The notes beneath the pieces are model-generated. The model was given only the letters and a program-made list of their open reading frames with translations. It had not been told where the DNA came from and did no database searches. Source: Cruorifilaria tuberocauda (taxonomy: Eukaryota; Nematoda; Chromadorea; Rhabditida; Onchocercidae). From it: 64,000 bases of DNA. The translations under genes and the position numbers were made by a program. Of the stretch, positions 1 to 14,100 are shown in pieces; within the stretch, counting starts at the first letter, position 1; every line of letters begins with the position of its first letter. Location of the stretch: NCBI GenBank assembly GCA_013365365.1, contig JABVXU010000140.1, positions 59,760-123,759 on the forward strand, read 5' to 3'.

Positions 1-2508
1 TATATTGTAAAATCACTTAAAAACGAAAAATGATCAAATACGAGGATTAGTTAAGGTTGACTAAATTTAATGATTACCTCACGATAATTAAGTAAAATAA
101 TTGGATTAAAGTGACTATAATGTAATGATTAATTTTGCCATTGACCTGGAAAAGCATGAAATATGACCTGTGTTGTACAATGAAATTCTTTTCAACAAAC
201 GTACGGATTTTCAAGAGCTTTAGTAGACATTACAGAACGGTAATCATTATTGGGAAGATTTGAGGGTATATTGGGTGTAAGGAATGCTGTGGAGGATAGC
301 CAGGGATGGACGTGAACAAATTCACGTGCTTCAAACCGTAACTCATAGCGTAATTTCAGTACGCAATCAAAAAAGTCTGGTGAATCCAAAATGTCCAAGA
401 TTTTTGTCAAGAATTCCGAATTCCATACATCAATTAGGTTTCTTTCAAACATTAATTCAGTTGATATTTCTGCAAAATAGAAAGAAATAAAAATCTCAAT
501 TTTTTCCGTTTCCAGACAGAAATATTTAGGAAGAAAAATTTTAATAGAAGAAATCGCCCACCCATATTTTGTTTAGAAACTGCTTTCGCAAAAATTTTAT
601 ATTTTCCTTGTGGTGGAATTGAGTAGGAATCGGTGGAGTTTACTGCAATTGTTGTATAACCTGAGAAACATATCGACCTAAATTTGCTACTTGAAAAGCA
701 GGATTTATTTGAAAAGTCATATATTTTTATAAAATTTATAAATAGACAGGATAATCATGAAACAGCTATAAGACAGGTGTTAAAGCACGATATTTTATAA
801 TATTTTCTCGAAAGACTTCAAGTGTTCCAGAATATATCGGTAGCAAGATAAATGAAATGATCTCGAGGTTACTCGAGCAGGAATCTTTAACGAAGAGTAA
901 AGAATAACAAGTTTTTCGGACACTAAACAATTCCAGGTGACGCTTCATCATAATCACCAACAAATCGCATTTTCATTTGCTCTCAGAGATTCAAGCTGCG
1001 GGAAGGTAAGAAACTTTATTTTTCATAATAGAAAAAAGTTAGTTAAAGTGTTTAAGATAATTTCAAGTTGGTTTCAAAATATTTAAGGTAATTTAATTTT
1101 TTATAAATTAGCACAAGCAGAAACAGATTTTATATAAAATACCATTACACTTGTTTTTTTACCGCTAATTCTTAAGGCTCATATTTTAGTTAATGCCCGT
1201 AATTTTCGAATACATTAAAGCATTTTCAAAAATCATTAAGATAAGTACCATAACTAATTTTTATCTTTCAACTTTATACAGGCGGAGTAAGCAATCTTCA
1301 TAGATAACAATCACTTCATGTTAACTTAAAAATTACTAAAGAAAATACGGAATACCATCGAACAGAACGTGGACCATAATTAGTGTAGAAATTTGCCGAT
1401 AAATTGAATACCGAATTCTCTTGAGCAGAAAGTTTAAATAATTTCTTATGAACGAATATTAATTCAGTTAAGGTACTTTCTGGTCTTGCGATTATTTCCA
1501 ATTCCATTTTCAGATATGATAAATTTTCAAGTGAACTACAAAACAACCTTTCTTTCACCATTTAATTCGAACAAGCCGTAAGAAAATATAGATTCTAGGA
1601 CTAAAACTGCCTGCTTCAAGAATATTTACTGTAATAGTTTAGCTGATCTAAGATAAAATTTCGTCATAAAATTCCTTCTTCATCCTTAATTACAGTGGTT
1701 AACCGGCAGTTAGGCGTAACAAATTACTTCTTTCTTCTAAAATTCCGAATGATCGATTCGGAAGAGCTCCGTTAACCTCACGGAACTGAACAAATACAAA
1801 GAATGATCGATTGCAGTGCAGGAAGCAGTATTTGAATATTTCAAATGTTATTCCTCATGCAAATAAATAGAATTTTTCAGAAAGCGAAGGAGAAATAAAC
1901 TCCCTCATTCGTAACAGTTAAGCAATCACTCAAGAAAGAAAAATTAAAGGGAGGTAAATGAAATGATTGAGAGAACAGAATGAGGTGACTGTTGGCATCA
2001 ACTGGACAGAAGGAAGGCACTGAGAAGGGAAGCTTACTAATAATTAACAAAAACAACTGCCAAATTACTTTCGACCAATTATACTTTTTCATCAGATATT
2101 CAAATCTCTTTAGAAATCACTGAAAGAATTTTTCAATGCAAAAGATTTTCCCCTAATTAGAAAGAATATTTATTTAAAAAATCTGAATTTACAACAAATT
2201 TACACACCTATTGCTTAGTACTTCGTGATAAATTCACGTTTTATTATAAACAATGTTTCAAAATTGCCTTAAAAATTTAAAAAAGGAAAGAACTGACAAC
2301 TAATTTCAATATTATCAAAGCATGCATAAATATTATTATAAGCAATAATTAGAACAAAACCAATAATAGAAAACAATTGTAGAGATTAACAGAAATAAAC
2401 CTTTTAAGTTTAGAACAGAAAAAATAAATAAGTGTACAATATTTAAACAATAAAAATAATAATCAGTGGAGGGAAACATCAAAAATTGATGAAAAACAGG
2501 TCAAATAT
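1..2508. other. 3' flank of cathepsin F gene; no assignable gene
   Basis: No family could be recognised here. Several stretches look coding-like but cannot be joined into a model. On the minus strand there are open segments at about 192-452, 766-963 and 1316-1561. On the plus strand, a short frame starting with ATG at 180 gives a basic, Ser/Phe-rich N-terminus (MKFFSTNVRIFKSFS...) ending at a GT at 240, and a frame at about 780-907 ends in TAA. Opposite-strand open frames overlap, so at most one set can be real. This could be the edge of an unassigned gene or chance. Confidence 0.25.
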
Positions 2509-5500
2509 TCATAGAACAATCGCAGTTGTAGCCATTTCCTTAACGCCGCAAACGTTTTTGCCTCGATATAACCGGTAATATCCGTTTTCACCCCATTTTG
2601 TACCCCAGCTATTCTTAATAATCCAATATGGCTTATTTGCTTCTTCGCCATAACCAACAATTAGAACACCATGGTTCAAGTGTAGCGGTGGACAGAATAT
2701 TTTCCACGGATGTGAGATTCCATGCCGGTAGAACTGTAATGGGCTAGCATTCACACCTAAAACATAACTTCCATAATAAATTTAAACTATTCTATTTTTC
2801 ATTTCCTAAAAATTTTGAGTTTTTGTTTGAAAATTTCTAGTTTAATGCTTCATTTTTCAGTCTTCTCCACCCCAAAGAATTCTCTACTCAATATTAATCC
2901 TAAGTAATCTTCAAGAACCAATAACCTGAATTAAATAATATAGGAAGGCAAAGACATTGACCGTTATCATTGTTACATGGCGGATAACAATCAACTGATC
3001 AATAATGATCAAAAAATGGAGAATGGATGATAGCTTAAATCCCGTTCAAAAAAATCGAAAGAAAATACAAAATAAAAGAGAGCAAACGAATAAAGAAGGA
3101 AAAGTGAACCGATACTTGAGTATGTAAAAGAGGAAAATAAATGACGAATACAAAAAAATTCGTTAATCTAAGTTTGCATTTCTAAAAGAAATTAGCTATT
3201 GGAATTGGAATATTCCTAAAAACTCGTGATTTTGTCAATCTTGTTAAAGTATTATTAAGAAACTGTTCATTTTGACAAAATATCGGAAATATTATGGCAA
3301 CAAAACGGCAAAACAATTAGTAATTTTAATGCCATAGTAAATTTCAAATATTTCCAGCAATGCATAATGTCCCAACATACAATATGTTTATAAAAATGAA
3401 AGAAATTAGAAAGTAAGCCATATTACTCAGTGAACTGAATGCGATTCTTTATTAAATTACATTATTACTTTCTTCACTGTTTCTTAAAACTTGAGAGATA
3501 GATTTCCAAATAAAAAAACCATTAATCAAGTTTTGTAACCATCTGGTCTATTAAAAATAGTGCTTATTCTAATATCTACAGACATTTTGAGAATTCTACT
3601 GAATATTATAAAATTGAATTTAAGCACAATTATGAAAATCCATGTTTAATTGATTCCATGAAAGCATACCGATTGAAATAGGACCTTTCTTAGCAAGCCA
3701 CACTGCAATTTTATGTTCATCATCTGGTAGTTGTAGAGAATCGTTAATGTAAACTGCAATATCTTTTCGTACCAAATGACATTTTTCACCGTGACCATCA
3801 TAAGGATAGTCTTTTTCTGACTCTAATCCACCCATTCGCATTATTTCCCTGTAATAAGCTTACTTACCTTCATCTTTTGCCTTGAAAAAGTGAACCAGTA
3901 AACTAAAATTAGAAAGAGAACTTGAATTAGATTAATATTAATTTCACTTCCAATTTCTATCTTTAATATAATATGTTAGAGAAAACGAAATTAAGACCTT
4001 AACAATAAAAATTGAAGAGAATCATACTTGTAAGCATTCAAAGGTAGACCACCTCTGCATCCTTGGTCAATAATATCACAATCGATTAGTTCTTGTTCTG
4101 ATAAGGATATCAATTTACCCTTCTTAATTGCCCAGGTTCCTTCGATATTCCCCGTTACCGAAAATGCCCAACAACTACCACAAGAGCCTAAAAAAGATTA
4201 AAAATTGTAAATCAAATTAATTTTTTAAAGGAATAATTATTGGAAGAAATCTAATTGCATTATCACCATTATTAACTGGATTATATTATTTCATATGCCT
4301 TTTACTCAGTTGCAGATATATTAAATCATGGGTAGAAAATGTATTTCGGTTATTAATCTAATATAATAAGCTCAAGTTTCGTTTAACACAGAATAGTTTA
4401 CTTTGAAAGGTAAGCATGAGATTTATGTTACATTTTATAATATTTTCGAAGACTTTTTCCGTCCTTTCATTTTCTCTTATTTCTACTTCATTGCAATATA
4501 GTATTAAGCAATTTTTATTATTCCCATTAAAGGTTGGAATTCAAGAAAGCGAAGGTATATATAACAAAATGGAAAAAACAAATTTTAAAATTTCACCTTA
4601 TGGGAAAGAACATAATGGTTTTTTATTAAATTACGCTTTTTAAAATATTGAACTCTTATTTCATAACTATTTCCATTTCCTCCTATTCATTACTTCAACT
4701 TATTTTACTAATTTTCTTAATCTATTTTATTAAGTAACCTTGGTTTTTGACTTCCGTCACCACACCTTTATCGCGCCAATCAAACGATTCAGGTATTTGA
4801 TCATCGTCACTGATGCCATATTCTGCTAAATTTGCCAAATGCTTCTTATTTTCATTCAACGGCCACTTGTACGGTAGCATGATCTGGTAAGGTGTGATAT
4901 TTCATTATGGACGATGCCAATTAATAAGTTTAGAAATTATATAATAATAATCATATAATCATTTTTGCGTAATTGAAAGTCGTGATGATGATTAGTAAAC
5001 TTACTTATATTTTGAATATCATGGAGGAAAGAAAAATAAAAAAACCTTTCTGAATTCTTCTTGAGTCATATCAGTGTAAGGTGTTTCACCATAAACTGCG
5101 GTACCTTGCTCATTCTTTTGCCATAATTTTGCTAAGCGCAAATTTCGTTTATAAATTCGAAATCTCTTCAATACCTCTTTCTTGCTACGATATTTACGAT
5201 TATATCTATAAAACATAAAATAAGCCTGAGCTTTTTTTTCATTTGTAAATATATACCTCTATGTTGCATCAGAAACCATAATAATACCACGAATTTTCAA
5301 ACCTAATGTGTTTTTAGGAATTATTACGCCTTACTCTTGGACAAAGTTTCCAAACAAATTCCATGAGGTAAAATCTTTTTCCACGATAGTTTGTGTTGGC
5401 TCATAATATCGATGGCCAACTTTGATAGCTAATTTATCCATATTATTGCGAAGTCGATGTCCTTCGGTAACAATTTTTGGCCTAAAATTTATTTTAAATT

Positions 5501-7397
5501 ATACTATAAAATCTTTTCGTAGTGGTAAAAACAATTTCCAAACCAATTTTGTATCGAATAAAACAATTAACTGATTCGCACTTCAGTGACCATAAAGCTA
5601 ATTAAGTGGAAAAATATCTAAATCACATCTACAAATTTGCTTGGTTTTCTAGAATTCATAAATTTTAACCTTTGTTGTCCTACCTTTGTTATTTAGGAAC
5701 TGTCATTATAATGCAAAAAGAAAACATTTAGAAAGTTCAGAAATTTTTCTACTAAAGTCGCACAAACATACTCTATCTGACGTTCAGAATTGACCAGTCG
5801 TTCCTTATTACAACCTATATTTGTAATTTCTTTAATATTTTCCCATGGACTCTGATATATTTGAAATCTGCAAACCTGTAAAAAATAAAAATGCACTATT
5901 TTAAAAAATACAAAATTTCAACATTTCTTCTTATCTATAAAAAAGTCTAAAATTGCTATGAGAAATTTTAGGGTTGAAAAGAAGCTAGAATGATATATAT
6001 CTATACATCATTTTATAATTAGAATCACAAAACCTTTTTACTGCTTATTTATACCTGTTGTGCTACGATAGCTGAATGAATTTTGCAGAGCCAATTAAAG
6101 CTGATCTTGACCTATCATCGCATAGCAGTCAACTAAGCACCAGAATAATTAGACAACTGGCATGGAAAATCTCGTCCAGATCATCAATTCCTGTCAAGTT
6201 TGATTTGAGGTCACAACCTGTTGCTGTGCTGTCACTAATTCTGCCATTTGAATAATACGTAATAACAAAGAAGATATGTAAATTGAACACCCACCTGTTG
6301 TTCATAATTTGCAGTTTTCTCGCAACCCGCAGTTCGTATATCATTATAAGAAACTGACTGAAATTTCAGTTTTTTTTTCTCGCGAAAATGCGAAAGAATT
6401 ACCTCGTAAAATAACAATTTAAAAAATGAAAAATTATCGAAACTATTAGAAATTTTTTTAGAAATTAAACTGAATAAAACAGAGAATTCCATAGAATAAA
6501 ACAATTTCATATTTTTTTTTCAGTAACAACTTCTTTTACAAACTTAAATTTAATTATTTCCATTACAAAAGCGGAAAGGATCGACGGAAAGGAAACAGGA
6601 ATAGTCTATGAATCTTAAAATTTAATGTTTGAGAAGCAAGAAAAAAAATGATAAAAATTTGCCGACATTTTTAGTACAGTTTGATTGCGCCACAAGAACA
6701 TCGAGAACATATTTAAGGCCAGCTACTGCTTGTGATCTTACACGTAAAACTTTCACGGGTACCCAGTGATACGCGTCATTTGACGCTTGATTCATTTCTG
6801 TTGCAGCACGCCATGACATATCCTATATATGAAGAGGAAGTGAGAAAGAAGTGAGTGTTCGTATTAATGATTTTAACTTGATTAAAACTAAAAGCGAGTG
6901 AATGATTCATAATTTTATTTCTAGCCATACTGCATATGATGAAAAGTATTTAACACAACATGCAACATGCATTTTGCATTTCATTTCCAAAAAATTTTGT
7001 GGAATATGAATAGTATCATTTAATATAATGTACTTTAATTTCTTGATAACTAATGTTATCATTCAACGAAATAATTTTTCTTAGTAAAATAAGCCTACGA
7101 TCTGTACATCAAAGGAATGAAATTCTTGATTGAAAGAAACAAGTGGAAGCATCAAATAAAATTATTTTATTTTATTCATTAACCAAGTTGTGAAAAAAGT
7201 AATAATAATACCTCAAATTCCGTACCATCGATTTGTTCCACATCGTGTTTGCCACCAATGAGGAATGGTTTCATCCGATCCACAGGTATCTCTTGGTTAC
7301 TCTTACTTTCAACTTCTTCGCTATTTTGTATGATATTGCTCGACACCAGCACGATGTTTGCGAAGACGACTACAACTAGTGTCCGAATCGACATCAT
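2509..7397 (-). CDS. Cathepsin F-like cysteine protease with N-terminal cystatin domain
   Basis: Lysosomal or secreted papain-family (C1A) endopeptidase. Exons, 5' to 3': 7397-7212, 6822-6667, 6357-6295, 5875-5772, 5481-5335, 5205-5046, 4883-4739, 4187-4028, 3848-3670, 2756-2509. All phases agree and give 515 aa. A signal peptide ([20 protein letters not shown]) is followed by a type-2 cystatin domain at about residues 45-160, with an N-terminal GG, QAVAG, SPW and four cysteines. An I29 propeptide with an ERFNAQ-type pattern (E, R, F, N, A, Q) sits near 215-265. The mature peptidase starts near [10 protein letters not shown]. Catalytic residues are Cys about 326 (SCGSCWAF), His about 462 ([11 protein letters not shown]) and Asn about 482 (IIKNSWG). 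The domain order matches metazoan cathepsin F. The exon 2 donor is a weak GTCGGC, but protein continuity supports it. An AG lies two bases before the ATG, consistent with trans-splicing (inference). Confidence 0.93.
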
Positions 7398-10300
7398 TTC
7401 TAGGCTTAATAATTTTTCGAGTTAAATTCCAATTTCGATTGATTTCAAAAGAATGTAATGAATTCTCTTCACAGTTTGTTGAAGAGATATTAGAATGGGT
7501 GGAATATATAAGGGTTAGACTGAACTACAAAATGGTCTCTTTTCAAAATAAACAAAAAATAAAAGAAATAAGATTCTTTTAAAAACTTGACAAACGATAT
7601 TTAAATTTGATAAAAGTAATAAATTACGATTATATATAAAATGTATAAAAGAAAATGAATCAATCAAGCAAACAAATGAGATAATTAATTCAATCAATAC
7701 TAATGATTACATAACACTTGCAGATAACTTATTATTGCTATGTAACCACTAAGTATGAATAAAAGTTTTGGGAGTTGATGGATTGATTTAATTCATTAAG
7801 CATTAATTAATTACTAACGCCGATTAATGGAAGGAATAGAAAAGAAAAAAGGATATGATAATGAACGAGCAAATTATATGGAAATGAATTTAAAGTTCCA
7901 ATGGGAATTTTAGGGTTATAATTAAATAAAGAAAAATAAGAAAAGGAATTGGAAATGAGGTTAAGGACAAATTAATTGCTATTGAAGCTCCGTTACATTT
8001 CAACAATCAAAACAATCAAGCCTAACTGGAAGATAAAACGAATAATTGAATGACTGAATTAGAGTAATAGCATAAGTATTGTTGGGATAAAATGAAATGA
8101 TTCGGAATCGATGTGGTCGAGTAATATCAATGCGTTTTTCGATAGTAATAAAGAACAGGGGAGAAGAGAAGAGGGAAAAGGGAGAGGAGAGGGAGAGAGA
8201 GAGAGAGAGAGAGAGGAAAAAGGGAATGAATTGCAAAACTCGGGTTGAGAACCTGCTTGTAGAGTTCAAAGGTGACAAAAAGTATCGTTCTTCACACCGC
8301 AACTCATCACATTCCCCGCGTGATAATTCTTCGACAATTGTAATTGATTTTATAAATTTTAATTCCTAAAAATTCATTATAATGAACACCAAATTGTTCC
8401 ATATGAAATGTTTTTGTTGATTTAGCATCCAAATTAAATTTTATTAAACAATGGAAGAATTTCCCTCTTATCTTTTTGCATACTGCCAGAATACTTGCAA
8501 GTCTTTTCTTCTCTTCCTCTCTCAATCAAATAATATTTCAAATTTCGCCAGATTTTAGCAAGAAAACTAAAGAAGACTGTGTCAATTACTTTCCAGATCG
8601 AGAAATCTAAAATTTATTTGATATCCTAAGATGCCTTATTGCGAAGCACAAAGCCATCTTCAAGTGTTCAGGTAAAGAATTTTCATTTTAAATTAGTAAG
8701 ATGGAACAGGAAACTAGAAAATTATGCAGAAAGGAACAAACTGTGAAAGGAGAACTGTTTCGAGGTGAAAGGTTAAATTGTCCACGAAAGGGTCGTTTGC
8801 TCCGACGAATAATAACAATAATAGAGTGGGGAAGAGAGAGGAGAAGAGAGAGAAGGGGTGAGGGAGCATGAGAAATACAAATTGCTCAAATTCTTGCAAA
8901 TCAAAGAGGATGAGGGAAGATAGATACTAAATAAATAATGCCTCGGTTTTGGCAAGTGAACGGAATGGAAAAAGGACATGCAGAGAAACAGAAGACGAAT
9001 TATTGAACAATTAGCGCACGCGCTTCTGTCTCCACATGTCCACTAGTAAACTTGATTTCACATGATGCAAAACAAAGAAAAACAAGTAATCACTGTCATC
9101 ATTATTTTACAATCACTATCATTTGGATGGTACTGTCACTGAACAAAAGCAATGTTGAAATTTGGAGTGATATAGGTGTGATTAAATTACTGAATAAAGA
9201 TCATAAAATTAAGCAGAAGTGAACAAAGTTGAGAGCTGGTAGAGTTGATCGGTGAGAGGGAATGAAGTAGAACTGATGGTCACGAAGAAGGTTGAATCCA
9301 TGATTGCAGCTCTCCGATCTCTACTTCCATCCTTCAACTGCTAGGTGAAATGAAACAATCATCATCACACAGATTATGAGAGAGACTGATTAAACAGAGA
9401 AGTCTAGTAGAGGAGAAGTGTGCTGGAAGTTGGAGGCGAACGAGTGACAGGTGCCTGGCATCGATCTGCAGGAATGGGTCGGGAAGTTGTTTGTGAGGAA
9501 GTGGGAGGATCAGCTATCACCTGTTCATGCTTCCCACTCATCAACTCTCGTCCTCCCGACGAAGCTTGCGATTAACGCCACCTGACGCATCCTCATCGCA
9601 ACATCGTAACTGTACGATCCACAGCTCCTTCTTATTTCTACTGATCGCCTGAAATCATCTCGTCAACCATCTCCATTCCTCCCTTATAATCCAATCCTGT
9701 ATCACTGCTAACTAATTACAAACAACGAAATTTAAAATTCACTTCTTTGCAATTATTATATTACTGGTTAGGAAGGAATAAAGTGATCTTTCACTCAGTA
9801 AAAGAATTCAAATTGACAACAATTCGCATAATAGATTATGCGACTAATGAAAATAACATCCTCACGCTATCCATTGCAATCAGTTTATGAGTCATTTGAA
9901 CTTTCACCTCATTCTTAATTGCTATATGACTTCATTTTTTTCTTGGAACAAATTTTTGTTGTTTGCTGATGAGAAATATTATGCTTTCAAATGTTGTCTT
10001 TTATATACGAACTAATTAATTAATTGATTGACTCTAGAGCTTAATTTTCTTATCATTTAAATATTTCCAGCTAGTATTTTTTCTTTCTTTTCCTTCATCC
10101 TTTCCCAGTTGATATCGGTTACCTTTCTTTATATCGTATGATTTAATCTTTTGTTAGTAAATCGATCATGTCCGTAATTATCTCAAGCACAGAGGAATAG
10201 CGAATCTTATTGATAATAACAAGAAATGAATTATTACTCAAAAATGAAAACAAAATCAATATCGCATTGTAATTTGTGACCCAAAAATTTTCCGATGCTC

Positions 10301-11104
10301 GGATCAATGGCTAATGCTTAGAAGAGTACAATGACATTGAAAAATTCCTTGGAATCTTGGGAAATATTTAATAACTAGATAGGAAAAACTGGAACCAAAA
10401 TATCATTGTCATTGTACTGAAAATTATAAATGATGAGTAAAAAAGCTTTTTTGAAGAAATCTTTTTTCGATTGTATCTTTACTCCTTCAGGAAAAAATAT
10501 TATAACATTTGTTTGCTAATTGTAATTTATCTATTGATTTTATACTATTTCTATTAGTTGTGATCTAAAAAATAGTCGGAGACTGTAAAGTTAAAATTCA
10601 AAGGATGACTGAAACAATTTGATACAATGTTCAAATTAAAATGCTGAAGATGATTAAAAAGTTCTAATTAAAATACTGCCAATATTAACAGTGAGCAAAA
10701 ATTTGTTTTTTCAATATAATTCTCTCTTCCACCGAAAGATTTCTACTGAACATATCTAAACACTCTCATGAAGCAAACGTTTATTGCAAAGCGGAGCAAA
10801 AAGGAAAATATCTCGACTACTTAGTCGAGATTAACAGCTCAAATTAATAACATTTCCTCTGATCCGATGAATCGATCAACAATTATTCGCTGGAAGAGTT
10901 CATCCAGTGATGACACTATAAGTGATGTATCATCATGGTGCTCGTGAATTATGACTCTACATTTCCATGACATTTAGCAGGTAATATTGTCACATTACTC
11001 CTGGAATTCGTCAAAAGTAATATCATACTTGATACTTGCTTTACTTGAAAATTTTTAAAACTTTAAAATTAAAATTCAGAAAAAATTTAAATTGAAATTT
11101 CATA
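7398..11104. other. Intergenic: upstream of cathepsin F, downstream of Kazal gene
   Basis: No supported gene. It holds a purine microsatellite near 8.2 kb and a clearly GC-richer island at about 9,200-9,700, against a very AT-rich background. The island lies about 1.8-2.3 kb upstream of the cathepsin F start codon. It contains only short open frames, the longest I read being about 45 codons on the minus strand ending near 9,410, with no recognisable domain. Confidence 0.5.
8157..8223 (+). repeat. Purine-rich (GA)n microsatellite
   Basis: An uninterrupted purine tract on the plus strand with a core of strict GA repeats at about 8193-8215, flanked by GAA, GGA and GGGA variants. Open frames over it (Arg/Glu repeats on plus, Ser/Leu repeats on minus) are low-complexity artefacts. 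Confidence 0.95.
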
Positions 11105-14100
11105 TTAAGAAACGAACGTTTTTTCTAGAAAACATTTTTTTGAGTCAAAATAACATTGATTAGGATAAATGATTCCATATTGATCACATACTGGTAACCA
11201 AACATTGTTGCACTGAATATCCGTTGAGCAACATTCACCTGAAATTCATCAAAAACTTTCCTATCCAGAAAGACAATCATGGCGTATAGCAAGCATTCGA
11301 GTCGTTTTTATCTCAGAACGTAACAGAAATCAGACTGAGTGTGTACTACAATTTTGCATTCAACTGATTTGGTCAACAGTTCTTCATCATACTACTAATA
11401 ATCATTTTATTCTCAAACAACTTACCATAATAAGCTATTTTAATTGACTTCTGCTCTGTTCGATTTGTTATGCACTGTTTGTATCGGAAATTGCACAAAT
11501 TAGGATGAGTTATGCTATCAGAATCACAGATAGGCCCACTATCAGTACAGTTTTCATCATCTGATAACTTACAACATTCACCCATGTATGCCACTTGAAG
11601 TGTGCGATTGTCGCGACGATGTGATTCACATTGCGCCAACCTACAAATTACTTTCGTATTTCAAAAAAAGAGACTTATTTAAAAAATCATTCAAATATTT
11701 CAGTTTGAAAATTAAACGGAATGTCGAATTATGCTAATTCGGAAATTTCTGAAATTTCAATTAAACAAATAACTGTAAATTAAGTGTGCAGATAAAAATT
11801 AGGAAAAGTTCAACATGCGATCCGAATGTTACAGATATATTCTCTTGGATAAAATGATTCTATCTGTCAATTTGATAAGCTAAGAGATGATAGCATTAGT
11901 TGACACTTTACCTAAACTTGCACCAATTATCGTGAGTTATTTGTGTATCGTCACAAAGTGACATTCCTGATTGCTCCTGTTGACAGTTGTCCACGCAGCA
12001 TTCACCCCAATATCGAATTGTTAGATTTGTCCGGAAACGTTTACGCGAGAGACACGCTATACGCTCATACTCACAAATATTATCATGCGTGTAACCTTCG
12101 CTATCACAAATCGGTGATGAATTGTCGCTACCATTACATTTTTTGGTGATTTCCTCACAACATTCTCCTGAAAAATTCCCTACAATTTGATCATTAAGCT
12201 TTTAGAAATGATAAAATTGGAAATCACAAAATGTTGCATTGCAAATTGACAATAATCTCATCTCAATGCATAGCATAAGTGGCAAATGTTTATGGTATAT
12301 TGTAACATTAATATTAGCGAGTTTCTAATAGCACTTTATCAAACAAATGTCTGACACATTTATTTTAGTTTCTGCACTTTCCGGATTTTTGAAGAAGTTG
12401 TTGATACTTCCAACAGCTCAACCTGAATGAAAGCCGGACCTCTGTAATCAAGTTCCAGTTTCGTTTTCTCGCTTCCCATCGGATCCCATTGATTGTGTTC
12501 TTTGTTAAGTCCACAGATCGCATTGCTTAGCTCACATTCGTTTTGATATGTTATGCCTATTAAATAATTATTGTCGAAGAAAATAATTAGTTTGCCATTT
12601 GTTAACATCAAAATGAAAAATCAATATTTTTAATCTCTCAAATATTAAAACTTATGCAAATTAATGTCTCTTACTCGGCATGGTCATGCAATTAATTCAT
12701 TAATCCTATTAAAATCGCAACATATAACTTGAGTGGAAAAATTCCAAATAACCGTTTGAAGCGCAAACAGGTTGGTAATCACTTCGATTGCATTGCATGT
12801 TGCATGCATCATCTGGACACGCTGTGTAGCTGACGATACTTAATGATTGCCCATCACGTCTTGTAACAGTGCAGTTCTGCACACTGAACATGCATAAATT
12901 CTGCAAACATTATGGAAATGAAATGAAAATCATAACGTCAAATTGGGAAGGGATGAAGCAATGATTTGAACTTTGAATTACTTGTACAATTAACTTACTA
13001 AATGAGTAATATTGCGGTTGTCGCATACAGGAGCCCAATGCTGTTCACATCGATTCGTGCAACATTCACCGGCATATGCCATCAACAGTGTTCTAAAAAT
13101 AACCTTACAATGAGTTTATTCTGTTGATTGTGTCCTCAATGCTTACTTACTACACTTGACCTAATCCATTAATTAAATTATTAGCAAGCATCGGAGATCA
13201 CTGCTTCCCAAAAGTTAATTCCTCCTTTAAAGATATAATAAACATTTCTAAATTTTACGCCTCTCATTGAGTGGGTGGGAAAATATGTGGTCATGGAAAA
13301 GGAGTGTAATAAGTTTTATGCAAATTATTGAAAATGACATGAAAGTACATTTTTATTGCGTGCTATATCCAAAGAAGAAAATTGCACTCTGTTTAATCGG
13401 CATTTTTTCAGCCTTTTCAACGAAATGATAAAGATGATAAGAGGAATGAACAAACTTATTCAGACACCGTGCTCTAATCAAACGACATCGATTGACATAT
13501 GTTATTCCATCTGTACCACAAATAGGTTCATAATTTGTATCACACTCAATGCCATCGTCACATTTCATTCCTTCATTTACATCTACAACTTTATAACTTA
13601 ATTTAATCATATAGCAATTTTTCAATTATTTTGATATGGACTAGTTGTTGTTAAATTTGGAATTTCACTAAAAAAACCCAAAATATGGGCATCGAAATAT
13701 CCAATTTTACAACAAAAGATAAGTGATTGATGATAACATTAATGGTACCCTCAGGTAGTTTCTTATCATTTAAGGTAGATGTCGCAGAGCAGCCACCATT
13801 CGCATTTAGCAATGTTATATTGTGATGTAATATTTTTTCCTCTCGGCATTTGTACACCTTCAAGAAGAGAGTTATATTGAAATCGATTAAACACGCTAGA
13901 ACTTTTCGGAATAAAACTGAGAGGTTATCTTATCAATATTACAGTATTATGAGATCAAATCCACTATTCTTTTTTAATGAAACGCGCAGATTTTCTTCTC
14001 AAATTATCAAAATACCGTGTAACCTCGAAGCGACAACGATTTGAATGAGTGACGTTGCGTGAATCGCAAACTGGACCTTCTGACCTCTTCAATTGACTCT

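Noticed and set aside
6129..6250. Possible cathepsin F exon around 6,140-6,240
   Set aside because: Its phases did not fit. The exon at 6357-6295 has consensus sites, correct phase and completes the cystatin cysteine pattern.
8000..8369. Long open frames with Arg/Glu or Ser/Leu repeats
   Set aside because: They are translations of the GA microsatellite on either strand.
12360..12439. Read-through C-terminus of the Kazal gene ending at 12360
   Set aside because: Splicing at 12440 to the exon at 12167 restores the G-E-C-C junction exactly and continues the array for four more modules; the read-through tail has no Kazal features.
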